A stretch of DNA of 32,319 nt from positions 250,705 through 283,023 of the forward strand of contig NZ_JEMV01000001.1 in NCBI RefSeq assembly GCF_000588875.1, read 5' to 3'. The DNA comes from Sphingobium sp. Ant17. Its GTDB lineage: Bacteria; Pseudomonadota; Alphaproteobacteria; Sphingomonadales; Sphingomonadaceae. Shown here in pieces: positions 8,520 through 17,653 of the stretch (the stretch's first letter is position 1; each line of letters begins with the position of its first letter). Under the pieces are notes generated by a model, which worked only from the letters and a program-made list of their open reading frames with translations, made no database searches and was not told the origin of the DNA. A program made the translations under genes and the position numbers.

Positions 8520-9237
8520 CCTTGACCGCCGGGCGATCCGTTTCCTTGCCGGCGCGGATCGCCTCGACATGGCGGAAGAAAGCGCGCTGACGCATCAAGC
8601 CGAAGAAATCCAGCATGAGCGGGAGCGCATGTTCGACCATGGTGGCTGCTTCCGCCACATCGATATGCCCGTCGACCCGTTCCATGAAGGTCGACGCTTC
8701 CCAGCGTCCGACGAAATCCGCCGCCTCAGTGTAAAAGCCCAGAATGTCAGGCGTATAATCCAGCCGCTGATCGAACCCGGCCTTGCGCATGTCGCCCCAG
8801 ATGCGCACCAGTTGCGCGCAGGTGATGCTCAGCGCCTCGCCCTGATCCGTTTCGATGATATCCAATATGCCGATCTTCGCCAGCGTACGGGCATCCTCCG
8901 CCGCATGCGGATAGCGTTCCAGCAGCGAAGCGATCGTCACTGGTGGCCCATCGACGCCGACGCGGTGTGCGACCAGCTGCTCCAGCTGGTCGAACGCGCT
9001 GGCCTCGACCCGCCCTTCGGTGCCTTCGCCGCCGATGATCGCCTTGATCTGTGCCAGCGTCAGCCGGTTCTCACGCTGGAGCCGACGCACGGACAGGATC
9101 GCCTGGACATGCTCTTCACCATAGTCGGCAACCGTCTTGCGCGGCCGCTCTGGCTCCGGGATCAATCCTTCGCGTAGATAGACGCGGATCGTCTCCCGAT
9201 GAACCCCCGTCCGATCCTCCAGTTCGCGCATCTTCAT
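8506..9237 (-). CDS. MerR-family transcriptional regulator
   Basis: This 243-residue protein starts with a MerR winged helix: the HTH is MKMRELEDRTGVHRETIRVY, the wing is around EPERPRKTVADY, and a coupling helix LAQIKAIIGG follows. The ~170-residue C-terminal part has no cysteine cluster of the metal-sensing type and no pattern I recognise, which points to an effector-binding domain for an organic ligand. The next gene upstream on its strand is the Rieske oxygenase gene; the 71-nt gap between them holds the dyad at 9282-9297, so autoregulation is plausible. Targets may include the P450/ADH promoter, where similar sites occur. No good ribosome binding site is visible; ATG 9231 is an alternative start. 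Confidence 0.85.
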   Translation of the reverse strand: MKMRELEDRTGVHRETIRVYLREGLIPEPERPRKTVADYGEEHVQAILSVRRLQRENRLTLAQIKAIIGGEGTEGRVEASAFDQLEQLVAHRVGVDGPPVTIASLLERYPHAAEDARTLAKIGILDIIETDQGEALSITCAQLVRIWGDMRKAGFDQRLDYTPDILGFYTEAADFVGRWEASTFMERVDGHIDVAEAATMVEHALPLMLDFFGLMRQRAFFRHVEAIRAGKETDRPAVKVMPS

Positions 9238-9281
9238 GATGGCGCTACAGCATGGCGCACCGGACAGGGCAAGCTGCTATG

Positions 9282-9297
9282 TTACGTATATACGCAA
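9282..9297. promoter_or_regulatory. Dyad operator upstream of the MerR gene
   Basis: TTACGTATATACGCAA is a 16-bp inverted repeat with one mismatched base pair, located 45 nt upstream of the MerR start. Its left half equals the TTACGTAT repeats at 7231 and 7238. Confidence 0.5.
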
Positions 9298-9308
9298 GGC
9301 CCGGTGGT

Positions 9309-10352
9309 TCAGGCCGCGACCTTGCCGCCATCCTCCGCTTCCTGCATCGCGCTGAGCAGTCGGCGTGCCTGGTTGACCGCGCCGTCGCTGGCGATGCCCA
9401 CGAATGCCCGTTCCGGTTCGTCGTCGATCCGGCGCTGCTGCGCTTCGAGCGTTTCCTCATCCTCGGTGATGGTATCGAAAAACTGGTCGAACAGCACGTC
9501 CGGCACACCACTTTCCTTGGGCGCAGTGGTGCAGATGGTCCACAGATAATGGCTGGTCGTTTCCGTCTCCGGCGTGATGAAATGGTTGTTGGCCAGCATG
9601 AAGCCATTGTCGCGCTTGCCTTCATAGGCGCCCGTGCCAGCATCACAACCGCCAGCATTGACGCGGCAGGTCATGCCGATGCCCGGCTCGAACCGCACTT
9701 CCTGCCAGCGATCGACCCGGCCCTTGAAACCGCCAGCGTCGATATAGGATTTGGGTGGGATCGAATTGGGCATCTTGCGCAGCAACGTCACCTTGCGGCC
9801 GTCGAACTCGACCTTGGTATCGGCATTATAATGTTGCTCCGGGTTCCCGCCGATCGTGCGCGCATGGATATAGGGCACATGGGTCAGGTCCATGATATTG
9901 TCGATGATCAGCTGCCAATTGGCCTTCACCGGAAAATTATAGGGCCGCCACGTCCAGGCCGGATCATTATGTTCCGGGCTATCGACGATGATCGACGGAT
10001 CGGCCAGCGCCGGTTCGCCCATCCATATCCAGATCAGATGATCCTTTTCCACCACCGGATAATGACGGACGTTGGCGGCGGCGGGGATACGCGCCTGGTT
10101 GGGAATGCGGGTACAGGTGCCTTTGCCGTCAAATTCCACGCCATGATAGCAGCAGCGGATGACGTCGCCATCGACATGGCCCGAAGAGAGCGGCATCGCG
10201 CGATGGCTGCACCGGTCCTCCAGCGCTGCGATCTCGCCGCTTTCGGTGCGGAACAGCACGACCGCCTTGTTCAGATATTTGCGCCCCAGCGTCTTGCCCG
10301 GTTCGATATCGGCGGCGAAAGCGGCCACATACCATGCGTTATAAATGAACAT
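9309..10352 (-). CDS. Rieske non-heme iron oxygenase, VanA/DdmC-like
   Basis: This 347-residue oxygenase component belongs to the class that O-demethylates or hydroxylates aromatic and related substrates. Rieske ligands are Cys48-x-His50 and Cys67-x2-His70. The mononuclear iron motif is NIMDLTHVPYIH, with Asp155, His158 and His163. The opening FIYNAWYVAA is characteristic of vanillate demethylase and dicamba monooxygenase relatives, so I place the start at 10352 rather than 10364, whose ATG overlaps the GGAGAG ribosome binding site. It is read after the SDR gene, 145 nt upstream. No reductase is adjacent on this strand; the one at 15270 is the obvious partner in the window. The substrate cannot be read from sequence. 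Confidence 0.92.
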   Translation of the reverse strand: MFIYNAWYVAAFAADIEPGKTLGRKYLNKAVVLFRTESGEIAALEDRCSHRAMPLSSGHVDGDVIRCCYHGVEFDGKGTCTRIPNQARIPAAANVRHYPVVEKDHLIWIWMGEPALADPSIIVDSPEHNDPAWTWRPYNFPVKANWQLIIDNIMDLTHVPYIHARTIGGNPEQHYNADTKVEFDGRKVTLLRKMPNSIPPKSYIDAGGFKGRVDRWQEVRFEPGIGMTCRVNAGGCDAGTGAYEGKRDNGFMLANNHFITPETETTSHYLWTICTTAPKESGVPDVLFDQFFDTITEDEETLEAQQRRIDDEPERAFVGIASDGAVNQARRLLSAMQEAEDGGKVAA

Positions 10353-10497
10353 GCTGCTCTCCATTATCCGGCCGGGCCGTTCAGGGCTCCGGCGCTACCC
10401 TATTGTTGGTTGTGATTATGGATGGCCCACGCAGAACCGCCAATTGCAATCCAATAGCGCCATAAGAAAAGCGGGAAACAAAGACGGTAAAGCGGGA

Positions 10498-11277
10498 TCA
10501 CCGCAAATACAGCCCCCCATTCATGTCCAGCGTCGCGCCCACGAAAAACCCGCCCCGGTCCGACGCCAGCAGCGCGGTCGCCGCCGCGATCTCGCCCACG
10601 GCCATGAAGCGGCCGACCGGCACTTCGCCTTCGACCCGCGCAATCTGTTCGGCCGACAGCCGCGCCTTGGCGGTGTCGATCGGGCCGGGGGCGATGGCGT
10701 TTACGGTCACGCCGGTTCCGGCCAGATAGCGCGCGAAATATTTGGTCAGCATGATCGCCCCGGCTTTCGACGCGGCATAATGGGGGGAGGCCACCGTCCC
10801 GCCATTCTGCCCGGCGAGCGAGGTGATATTGACGATCCGCCCATAGCCATTCTCGCGCATATGGTCGGAGAATATCTGGCAGCTCAGGAACACGCTGCGC
10901 ATGTTTATCTGAACGATCGCGTCAAACTCTTCCGGGGCGATATCCTGCGTCGGCGTGCGCTTGGCGAAGCCTGCATTGTTGACCACGATGTCGACCTTGC
11001 CCCACAGGTCCGCCATCTGATCGCGCGCAGCGATGAAATGCGCCTTCTCCCGCACGTCCAGCGTCAAGGCGATCGCCGTCTCGCCCGACGGATCGAGCGA
11101 GGCCGCCACCGCCTGCGCGACATCGATATCGACATCACTCACAGCCACGCGCCCGCCCCCGGTATGGATTTCGCGCGCCACCGCCTCGCCCACACCACGG
11201 CCACCGCCCGTCACCAGTGCGGTGCGGCCTGCAAAGGAAAAACTGCCATTGGCTGGCAGCGTGAAGTGATCGCTCAT
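10498..11277 (-). CDS. Short-chain dehydrogenase/reductase (SDR)
   Basis: This 259-residue classical SDR is a cytoplasmic NAD(P)-dependent alcohol or ketone oxidoreductase. It shows the cofactor motif TGGGRGVG (24-31), Asp following the second beta strand (VSDVDID, favouring NAD), NNAG, the catalytic Ser in NITS, and the YAASK Tyr-x3-Lys pair. It ends with the usual GATLDMNGGLYLR. The gene lies between the TonB receptor 2 gene and the Rieske oxygenase, reading the same way, so it likely works on an intermediate of the same pathway. A terminator-like hairpin separates it from the receptor gene. A GTG or other upstream start is possible but ATG 11277 fits family length. Confidence 0.92.
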   Translation of the reverse strand: MSDHFTLPANGSFSFAGRTALVTGGGRGVGEAVAREIHTGGGRVAVSDVDIDVAQAVAASLDPSGETAIALTLDVREKAHFIAARDQMADLWGKVDIVVNNAGFAKRTPTQDIAPEEFDAIVQINMRSVFLSCQIFSDHMRENGYGRIVNITSLAGQNGGTVASPHYAASKAGAIMLTKYFARYLAGTGVTVNAIAPGPIDTAKARLSAEQIARVEGEVPVGRFMAVGEIAAATALLASDRGGFFVGATLDMNGGLYLR

Positions 11278-11298
11278 GATATCGTCCTACAATAAAAT

Positions 11299-11325
11299 GG
11301 CGGGGAGGGCCGCGGCCTCCCCGCC
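11299..11325 (-). terminator. GC hairpin after TonB receptor 2
   Basis: Perfect 10-bp arms GGCGGGGAGG / CCTCCCCGCC (11299-11308 and 11316-11325) follow the receptor stop by 11 nt on the minus strand. They are followed by ATTTTATTG, a short T-rich stretch. This is a likely intrinsic terminator, or an attenuator limiting transcription into the SDR gene. Confidence 0.65.
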
Positions 11326-11336
11326 CATGCCGTTGG

Positions 11337-13588
11337 TCAGCGGCGGATCGACAGCGTCAGGCCATAGGTGCGCGGCGTGTTGGTGAAGATCTTCCAATAG
11401 GTGGTGCCGTTGCCGGGTACCGCCAGGAAGGCGGTGATGTCGTCCGCATTCACGATCTGATAATTGTTGGTCAGGTTCTTGCCCCACAGGCCGATCTGGA
11501 AACGGCCATCGGCGGTTTCATAATTCAGACGCGCATTGAGTGTCCGGCCCCGCGTGTCGCGATGCAGATTGTCATATAGCCGCAGCGTATTGGCGTCGTC
11601 GGTCGAAATACGGGTAGAGAAGTTGAAATCCGCCTGCGGCGTCAGTGTCGCGCCATTGCCCAGTCGCCCGGTATAGGCCGCGCCGACGGTGAAGCTGTCG
11701 CGCGGTGCGAACTTGGCCGGATTGCCCGAATAATCGAGGTTCACCAGCGGATCGCGCAGATCGGTATAGGTGCCGACCAAATGCGTATAATTGGCGGTCA
11801 GGCGTAGATCCTCGACTGGGCGGATAACGGATTCGACCTCCATCCCCTTCATCTTGAGCGTGCCATTATAGGTATGGGCAATGCCGCCCGCGCCGGAGAA
11901 ATTCTGGAGATTCTTGGTCGTCTGGTGGAACAGCGCGACATTCAGGTCCAATTTGTTGTCGAACAGGCGGGATTTCGCGCCGATTTCATAATTTTCGGCA
12001 TTTTCCGGCTCCAGCGGAATGGTCGGGTCGCGATAGGCATTGTCAACGAAGCCGCCAGATTTGAAGCCTTTGGCGTAGGTCGCATACATGTTGATCTGTT
12101 GGGTCGGCTCGAACTTGATCGTGAAGCGCGGCGTGAAGGCGTCCCAGGTACGGCCGCCCGATGCGCGCACTTCGCCGGGGAAACCGAAACCGGGGATGGC
12201 CCCTGCATCCGTCGTCGAAAAGGCACGATAATCGACCTTCTTGCGATCCGACGTGTAGCGACCGCCCGCGACCACGGCCAGATTGTCGGTGATTTCGAAC
12301 GTCGCCTCGCCGAACACGGCTAGGCTGCGGACATTGCCGTCCTGGACGCGCGTGATGTTGGTGACGTCGGGATTGCGGCGGATGCTGCCGGGCACGGCCG
12401 ATCCGGGCAGCGGACTGTAGAAGAAGATGTTGGTGGTCGAAACATCCGCCGACAGGAAATAGGCACCCACGACATAGGAGAAGCGGCCCGGTGCCGATGC
12501 GAAGCGCACTTCCTGCGTGAAGCTGCGGTTCTTGACCACTTGGCGGCGGTCGAACACCGGCACGACCGTCCCCACCGGCACGTCGTCGTTGATCGCGCGG
12601 CTGTCGTTCATGCGATAGCCGGTGATCGACGTCAGCGTGCCGCCGAGCAGGTCGAGGTCGCCGCGCAGATAGCCGCCGCGCAGCCGCTGGCGATAGGGCG
12701 ACGATACGAAGTCGTTATTGGTCCATTCGTCATCGGTATAGGCACCGAACGTATCGGGTATGACCTGATTGCCGCCAATGCCGAGCTGGATCGCCCCGCC
12801 ATTGCCTTTGGTATAGCTATAGTCGCCCGACAGGACGACCTGCAGCGTATCGGTCGGCTGGAACAGCAGCTTGCCGCGCGCCGAATAGCTGTCATATTTG
12901 CCGTAACGTCCCGACTGGTTGGGCGTGTCGATCAGGCCATCGCTATGTTCAGTGCTGAACGCGAAGCGGCCGGCAATCTTGTCATCGACCAGCGCGCCGT
13001 TCAGCATCCCTTCGCTCCGCACGAAGCCGCCATTGCCGCCACTGATCTGGGCGAAATAATCATCATTGAACTCAGGATTGTTGGTGACCACCGCAATCGC
13101 GCCGCCCACCACATTGCGCCCGAACAATGTCCCTGCGGGCCGCGCAACACTTCGACGCGGTTGGTGTCGTAGAAATTGGCGTTCAGGTCGTTGTTGAACA
13201 CATAATAGACGTCGTCCATGAAAAAGGCGACCGGCGTGTCCAGCGTGGCGGTACGGAATGTCGACACATTGCCACGGATCGCGACGATCGACAGCGACTT
13301 GTCGGCGGTGTTGATGGTTATGCCCGGCATCTGCTGCGTCAGCGCGGCGGGGCTGTAGACCTGCGCCTCGCGCAGCAATTCGCCGCCGAACGCCGCAATG
13401 GAAAAGGGCACTTCGCGCACCGTCGATTCGCGCCGCTCGGCGGTGACGACGATGTCTTCGGGGAAGATCGCCTGCTGGGGCGCGGCGTCCTGCGGCACTG
13501 GCTGATCGGCCTGCGCCAAGGCCGAAACGCTCGTCATGGCGGCGATGATCGCGCCCATGGCGCAGGATGTTTTGAGGCTGAAAGGCAT
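11337..13588 (-). pseudogene. TonB-dependent receptor with a one-base frameshift
   Basis: The first ~150 residues, from ATG 13588 (GGGAGAG 7 nt upstream), show a signal peptide (MPFSLKTSCAMGAIIAAMTS) ending near SALAQA. A TonB-box-like EDIVVTAERRES and the plug motif RVEVLRGPQG follow. Immediately after this the frame is lost near 13130: the universally conserved continuation TLFGRNVVGGAIAVV is found in the next frame, which then runs as an intact plug and barrel to SIRR at 11337. Inserting one base at GG-ACA-TTG restores the expected GPQGTLFG and a ~750-residue protein. As written, the product would be truncated in the plug. Either the gene is broken or the sequence has an error here. It is divergent from the second Rieske operon and shares its operator region. 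Confidence 0.88.
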
Positions 13589-13683
13589 TCCCGGACTCTC
13601 CCTTGACAACACGGCTTGATGCCGTCTGCCAACCGTGAAGCAGCAAAAACAAAAGAGGCGCAATAGCATCGTCCCGGTTAATG

Positions 13684-13698
13684 AATGGTCCGACCACA
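13684..13698. promoter_or_regulatory. Putative FadR/GntR operator, TonB2/Rieske2 intergenic region
   Basis: AATGGTCCGACCACA matches 13 of 15 positions of the dyad at 30985. It sits in the 220-nt space between the divergent receptor (start 13588) and Rieske oxygenase (start 13809), so one site could control both operons. Confidence 0.6.
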
Positions 13699-13808
13699 TT
13701 CCGATTGGGGCGGGGCGTGGAGTGGCTCTAGTCAGGGATCAGGGAATGGTGCTGGCTTCGATTCACGCCGCGCCGATAACGAAAAGCAAGGAAGAGGCTG
13801 AAAAACTC

Positions 13809-15122
13809 ATGCAGTCCACAGATAGCGCCGACATGACCAGGGTAGGACCGGGCACGGTCATGGGCACGATGATGCGCCAATATTGGCTGCCCGCCTGCCT
13901 GTCGTCCGAAGTTGCCGCCGATGGCGATCCGCTGCGCCTGATGATCCTGTGCGAAAAGCTGATCGCCTTCCGCGACAGCTCAGGTCGCGTAGGCATCATG
14001 GACCATCGCTGCCCACATCGCTGCGCATCGCTGTTCATCGGCCGCAACGAGGAAAACGGCATACGCTGCGTCTATCATGGCTGGAAGTTCGACGTCGATG
14101 GCAAGTGCGTCGACATGCCGTCCGTCCCAGCGCGCATGGACTTCAAGGACAAGGTCCATGCCAAGGCCTATAAGACGCACGAAGCCAACGGCCTGATCTG
14201 GGTCTATATGGGCGAAAACCAGTCCGCCCCGCCACCCCTGCCGGAAATCGAAGCGACGATGCACCCCGACGCCGAAATCTGGTGCCTGCAGCGCGACTGC
14301 AACTGGCTTCAGGCGCTGGAGGGTGACATCGACACCAGCCATGTCGGCTTCCTGCATGTCGGCTCGATCGAGGCGGACGATCTGGATGAGGATCATCCGA
14401 TGCGCCCGACCGTCCTCAACCGCGCGCCCGACTATGAAGTGGCGCAGGCCGACTGGGGCGTCATGTATGGCGGCTATCGCCCGAACGATGATGGCCAGAT
14501 GAGCTGGCGCGTCGCCCACTATATGTTCCCCTTCTGGACGCAGACGCCCAACAATCGGTTCGCCACGCGCGCCATTGCCCGCGCCTGGGTGCCGATGGAC
14601 GACGAACATTCGATGCTGTTCGACATCACCTGTGGCGTGGATGCGGGCAACCCGGCCTATACGTCGACGCTCAAGGACGGCACGCCCTTGTTCGCACCGC
14701 TCGAATATGCGCCGACGACCACCGACTGGTTTGGCCGCTGGCGCTCGCCCGATAGCGAGAAGAATGACTGGGCGATCGACCGTGAATCCCAGCGCAACGG
14801 CACCCAGTTCACCGGCATCCCCAACATCACGATGCAGGATCAGGCGGTGACCGAAAGCATGGGGCCGATCACCGACCACAGCTTTGAAAATCTGGCCCCC
14901 ACCGACCAGATGATCGCCCGCGTGCGCCGCCGCGTGCTGCTGGCCGCCCGCGCGCTCGCCAACAAGGGCACGCTGCCACCGGGGATCGAAGACCCCAGCA
15001 TCTTCTATCGCGCGCGCGCAGGCTCCTTCCTGCACGACCCCAGCGACACGCTCGCCAACGCCTATGAATCGGCACTGGCCAAGGCGGTACGCTGGCCCGA
15101 CAAGGTCGAAGCGGCTGAGTGA
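13809..15122 (+). CDS. Rieske non-heme iron oxygenase, phthalate-dioxygenase-like
   Basis: This 437-residue oxygenase alpha subunit is of the phthalate 4,5-dioxygenase/LigXa-like type. Rieske ligands are Cys68-x-His70 and Cys87-x2-His90. The iron site lies in EGDIDTSHVGFLH (171-183), with His178 and His183 and an Asp partner. The opening TRVGPGTVMGTMMRQYWLPA is typical of the family N-terminus, so I start at ATG 13809, although the frame is open upstream to 13635. No clear ribosome binding site lies close to it. It is followed by a reductase 147 nt downstream, the standard partner for electron delivery from NADH. Reactions in this family include ring dihydroxylation, hydroxylation and O-demethylation; the substrate here is unknown. 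Confidence 0.93.
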   Translation: MQSTDSADMTRVGPGTVMGTMMRQYWLPACLSSEVAADGDPLRLMILCEKLIAFRDSSGRVGIMDHRCPHRCASLFIGRNEENGIRCVYHGWKFDVDGKCVDMPSVPARMDFKDKVHAKAYKTHEANGLIWVYMGENQSAPPPLPEIEATMHPDAEIWCLQRDCNWLQALEGDIDTSHVGFLHVGSIEADDLDEDHPMRPTVLNRAPDYEVAQADWGVMYGGYRPNDDGQMSWRVAHYMFPFWTQTPNNRFATRAIARAWVPMDDEHSMLFDITCGVDAGNPAYTSTLKDGTPLFAPLEYAPTTTDWFGRWRSPDSEKNDWAIDRESQRNGTQFTGIPNITMQDQAVTESMGPITDHSFENLAPTDQMIARVRRRVLLAARALANKGTLPPGIEDPSIFYRARAGSFLHDPSDTLANAYESALAKAVRWPDKVEAAE

Positions 15123-15136
15123 CACATATATAAGGG

Positions 15137-15157
15137 CCGGGGCGATCCATGCCCCGG
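15137..15157. terminator. Intercistronic hairpin
   Basis: Perfect 7-bp arms CCGGGGC / GCCCCGG around the loop GATCCAT lie 14 nt after the oxygenase stop. No T tract follows, so it is more likely an RNA-stability or processing hairpin between oxygenase and reductase than a full terminator. Confidence 0.45.
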
Positions 15158-15269
15158 TACCTCAGACAAGGATGATAGAGGTGACGACACGCATTGCGGT
15201 TTGTCCGGTTCGCCGATCCATGGCGCCCCGGCCCTGCCAAGAGACGCATCGCACCGGACGGAGAGGGTG

Positions 15270-16202
15270 ATGCGCGCACGATTGAAGAATATCCGCTGGG
15301 AAGCCGAAGGCATCAACAGCTACATCCTCGAACCGGTCGATGGCGGGCTGATGCCGCCCTTCGATCCCGGCGCACATATCGACGTGCAGCTTTCCCCCGG
15401 ACTGGCGCGCAGCTATTCGTTGGTCAATGATCCCGCCATTCGCGGCTATTATGAAATCGCCGTCCATCATGCGATCGACGGTCGCGGCGGATCGCGCCAC
15501 ATCCATGAAAAATGGCAGGTCGGCCAGATCCTCGACATCTCGGAACCGAAAAACAATTTTCCGATGGTGGAGGATGCCAGCCACACCGTGATGATCGGTG
15601 GCGGGATCGGCATTACGCCGATGTTGCCCATGATCGCGCGGCTGGAAAAACTTGGGCGTAGCTGGGAACTCCATTATGTCGCCGCCTCGCCGCAGCGCGC
15701 CGCTTATGTCGATCGCCTGTCTGATTATGACCGGGTGGAAATCGCCTATGACGGCATTCCCGGCGGCCGCCGCCTCGACCTCAAAGCCATCTGCGCCGCT
15801 GCGCCTGCCGACGCGCATCTCTATTGCTGCGGCCCCGGCGGGATGCTTGATGCTTTCGTGGCGATCAATTGCGACCGGCCCAAGGGCCATGCCCATATCG
15901 AATATTTCTCGGCCGAAACCCAAATGGCGACCGAGGGCGGCTACACATTGGAACTGGCCAGGAGCGGTAAGACCATCGCGGTGGAAGAAGGCGAAACGAT
16001 GCTTGACGCGCTGCTCAGCGCCGGTGTCAATGTCGGCTTTGCTTGTTCGGAAGGAATTTGCGGAACCTGCGAGGTCAAGGTGCTGGACGGCATTCCCGAC
16101 CATCGCGACCATTTCCTGTCGGATGACGACAAAGCCGCCAACAGGTCGATCATGGTCTGCTGTTCGGGGTCGAAAAGTGCCAACCTCGTCCTCGACATCT
16201 GA
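15270..16202 (+). CDS. VanB/phthalate dioxygenase reductase-type flavin-[2Fe-2S] reductase
   Basis: This 310-residue reductase passes electrons from NAD(P)H through flavin and a plant-type [2Fe-2S] cluster to Rieske oxygenases. The flavin motif is RSYS (47-50) and the nucleotide motif GGGIGITPM (110-118), with CCGPGGM near 186-192. The C-terminal cluster ligands are Cys259, Cys264, Cys267 and Cys297 or Cys298. The N-flavin/NAD/C-ferredoxin order is that of the phthalate dioxygenase reductase class. ATG 15270 is preceded by GGAG with a 6-nt gap, better than the upstream frame opening at 15201. As the only such reductase in the window, it may serve both Rieske oxygenases; its ferredoxin domain is not expected to replace the small ferredoxin a CYP108-type P450 needs. 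Confidence 0.94.
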   Translation: MRARLKNIRWEAEGINSYILEPVDGGLMPPFDPGAHIDVQLSPGLARSYSLVNDPAIRGYYEIAVHHAIDGRGGSRHIHEKWQVGQILDISEPKNNFPMVEDASHTVMIGGGIGITPMLPMIARLEKLGRSWELHYVAASPQRAAYVDRLSDYDRVEIAYDGIPGGRRLDLKAICAAAPADAHLYCCGPGGMLDAFVAINCDRPKGHAHIEYFSAETQMATEGGYTLELARSGKTIAVEEGETMLDALLSAGVNVGFACSEGICGTCEVKVLDGIPDHRDHFLSDDDKAANRSIMVCCSGSKSANLVLDI

Positions 16203-16282
16203 TTGCGATATTCCGGTTTTTCAATGTCACGCCGACAAATGAATGAAGCGGCCGCAAACGGCCCAGGCTCAAGGAGACGATC

Positions 16283-17653
16283 TTGGCGGTCGCCACGATA
16301 GAAGGCAGCAGCAGCAGTCCGGCGGGATCAGGGGGCATGTTGGATGACATACCCATGTCGTCCTACCAGATCTGGTCCGTGCTGATGATCGCCGCGACCG
16401 TCATTCTCGACGGCCTCGACAATCAGATGCTTGGCCTCGCCGCCCCCTCGCTGCTCCAGGAATGGGGCATCGACCGGACGGCATTGGGGTCCGTGTTCGC
16501 GCTGGGCTTTGTCGGCATGGCCATCGGCACGCTGACGTCGGGCTGGGTCGGCGATCGCTTCGGACGGCGCGGCGCGCTCATCATCGGCGTCGCCATCTTC
16601 GGCGTTGCGACCCTCCTCACCGGCTTTTCCACGACATTGTGGCAAGTCGCTGCGCTCAAGACGCTGGCGGGCGTGGGCCTTGGCGGCGTCCCCGGTACCG
16701 CCAGCGCCATGATCGCCGAATTCACCCCCGTCCGCTGGCGCAGCGTCGCCGTGACCTTCGGCGTGGTGTGCGTGTCGATCGGCGGGATATTGGGCGGTGT
16801 CGCGGCCGCGCTGATCCTGCCGGGCCTTGGCTGGCGCTGGCTCTTCTATATCGGCGGCAGCGTGACGATGATCTTCGTCGCGTGGCTCTGGTTCATCCTG
16901 CCCGAATCCCCCCGCTATCTGGCGGAACGGCCCGATCGCGCCGCTGAACTGGACCGTATATTGCGCCGCATCGGCCACCCTGATCCCGCCTCTGTCGCCC
17001 ACATCCCCCTCGCCGCCGGGGAAGCGCCCCGCTACGAACCGATGCGCAACCTGTTCGGCACGGCCCTGCTGCGCGACACGCTGGCGCTGTCGGTCGCGAT
17101 GTTCTCCGGCATGTTCATGATCTACCTCATGTTCAACTGGGCGCCGACCATGCTTACCAGCGCGGGCTTTGGCCTGCAGACCGCTAGTCTTGGCCTTACC
17201 AGCTTCAACATTGGCGGCACCATCGGCGCGATGATCGCGTCGCTGGCCATCATCCGCTTCGGATCGCGCCCGGTGCTGATCCTGATGGCGATCGTCGGGA
17301 CGGCCGTCTGCGCCACCCTCGCCCTCCTCCCCATCAGTGGCGCGCGCAACGAAGGCGCTGTCCTCGCTTGCCTCGGCGCGCTCGGCCTCTTCGCCAGCGC
17401 CGCGCAATCGGCCATGTTCGCGGTCGGTGCGCACGCTTTCCCGACCGGACTGCGCGCGCGGGGCCTGGGTCTGATGGGTGCGGCTGGCCGCATCGGCGCG
17501 ATCGTCAGCGCGGTGGCGGGCGCCGTCCTGATCGATTGGGGCAATCTCGGCTTTTTCGGCGCGCTCGCGGTCTTGATGCTGGTCAACGCCTTGGGCTTCA
17601 TCGCCGTACGGGGCCATGTGCCCGCGCTCGGCCGCAAGGACGCAATTCTATGA
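16283..17653 (+). CDS. MFS permease, aromatic acid:H+ symporter-like (TTG start)
   Basis: This 456-residue protein has about twelve hydrophobic segments. The helix-1 motif DGLDNQMLG (43-51) matches the DG-x-D signature of the AAHS branch (PcaK/BenK type). The loop 2-3 motif is GWVGDRFGRR (87-96) and a helix-6 end reads LPESPRYLAERP. It would import an acidic aromatic or related compound across the inner membrane with protons. The TTG at 16283 is preferred because AAGGAG (16271-16276) lies 6 nt upstream; the next in-frame ATG (16337) has no such site and would shorten only a Ser/Gly-rich leader. Its stop overlaps the next start as ATGA, indicating translational coupling with the GMC enzyme. 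Confidence 0.9.
   Translation: MAVATIEGSSSSPAGSGGMLDDIPMSSYQIWSVLMIAATVILDGLDNQMLGLAAPSLLQEWGIDRTALGSVFALGFVGMAIGTLTSGWVGDRFGRRGALIIGVAIFGVATLLTGFSTTLWQVAALKTLAGVGLGGVPGTASAMIAEFTPVRWRSVAVTFGVVCVSIGGILGGVAAALILPGLGWRWLFYIGGSVTMIFVAWLWFILPESPRYLAERPDRAAELDRILRRIGHPDPASVAHIPLAAGEAPRYEPMRNLFGTALLRDTLALSVAMFSGMFMIYLMFNWAPTMLTSAGFGLQTASLGLTSFNIGGTIGAMIASLAIIRFGSRPVLILMAIVGTAVCATLALLPISGARNEGAVLACLGALGLFASAAQSAMFAVGAHAFPTGLRARGLGLMGAAGRIGAIVSAVAGAVLIDWGNLGFFGALAVLMLVNALGFIAVRGHVPALGRKDAIL

Noticed and set aside
10548..10565. GGTCCGAC inside the SDR gene
   Set aside because: Only half of the dyad, within coding sequence; expected by chance.
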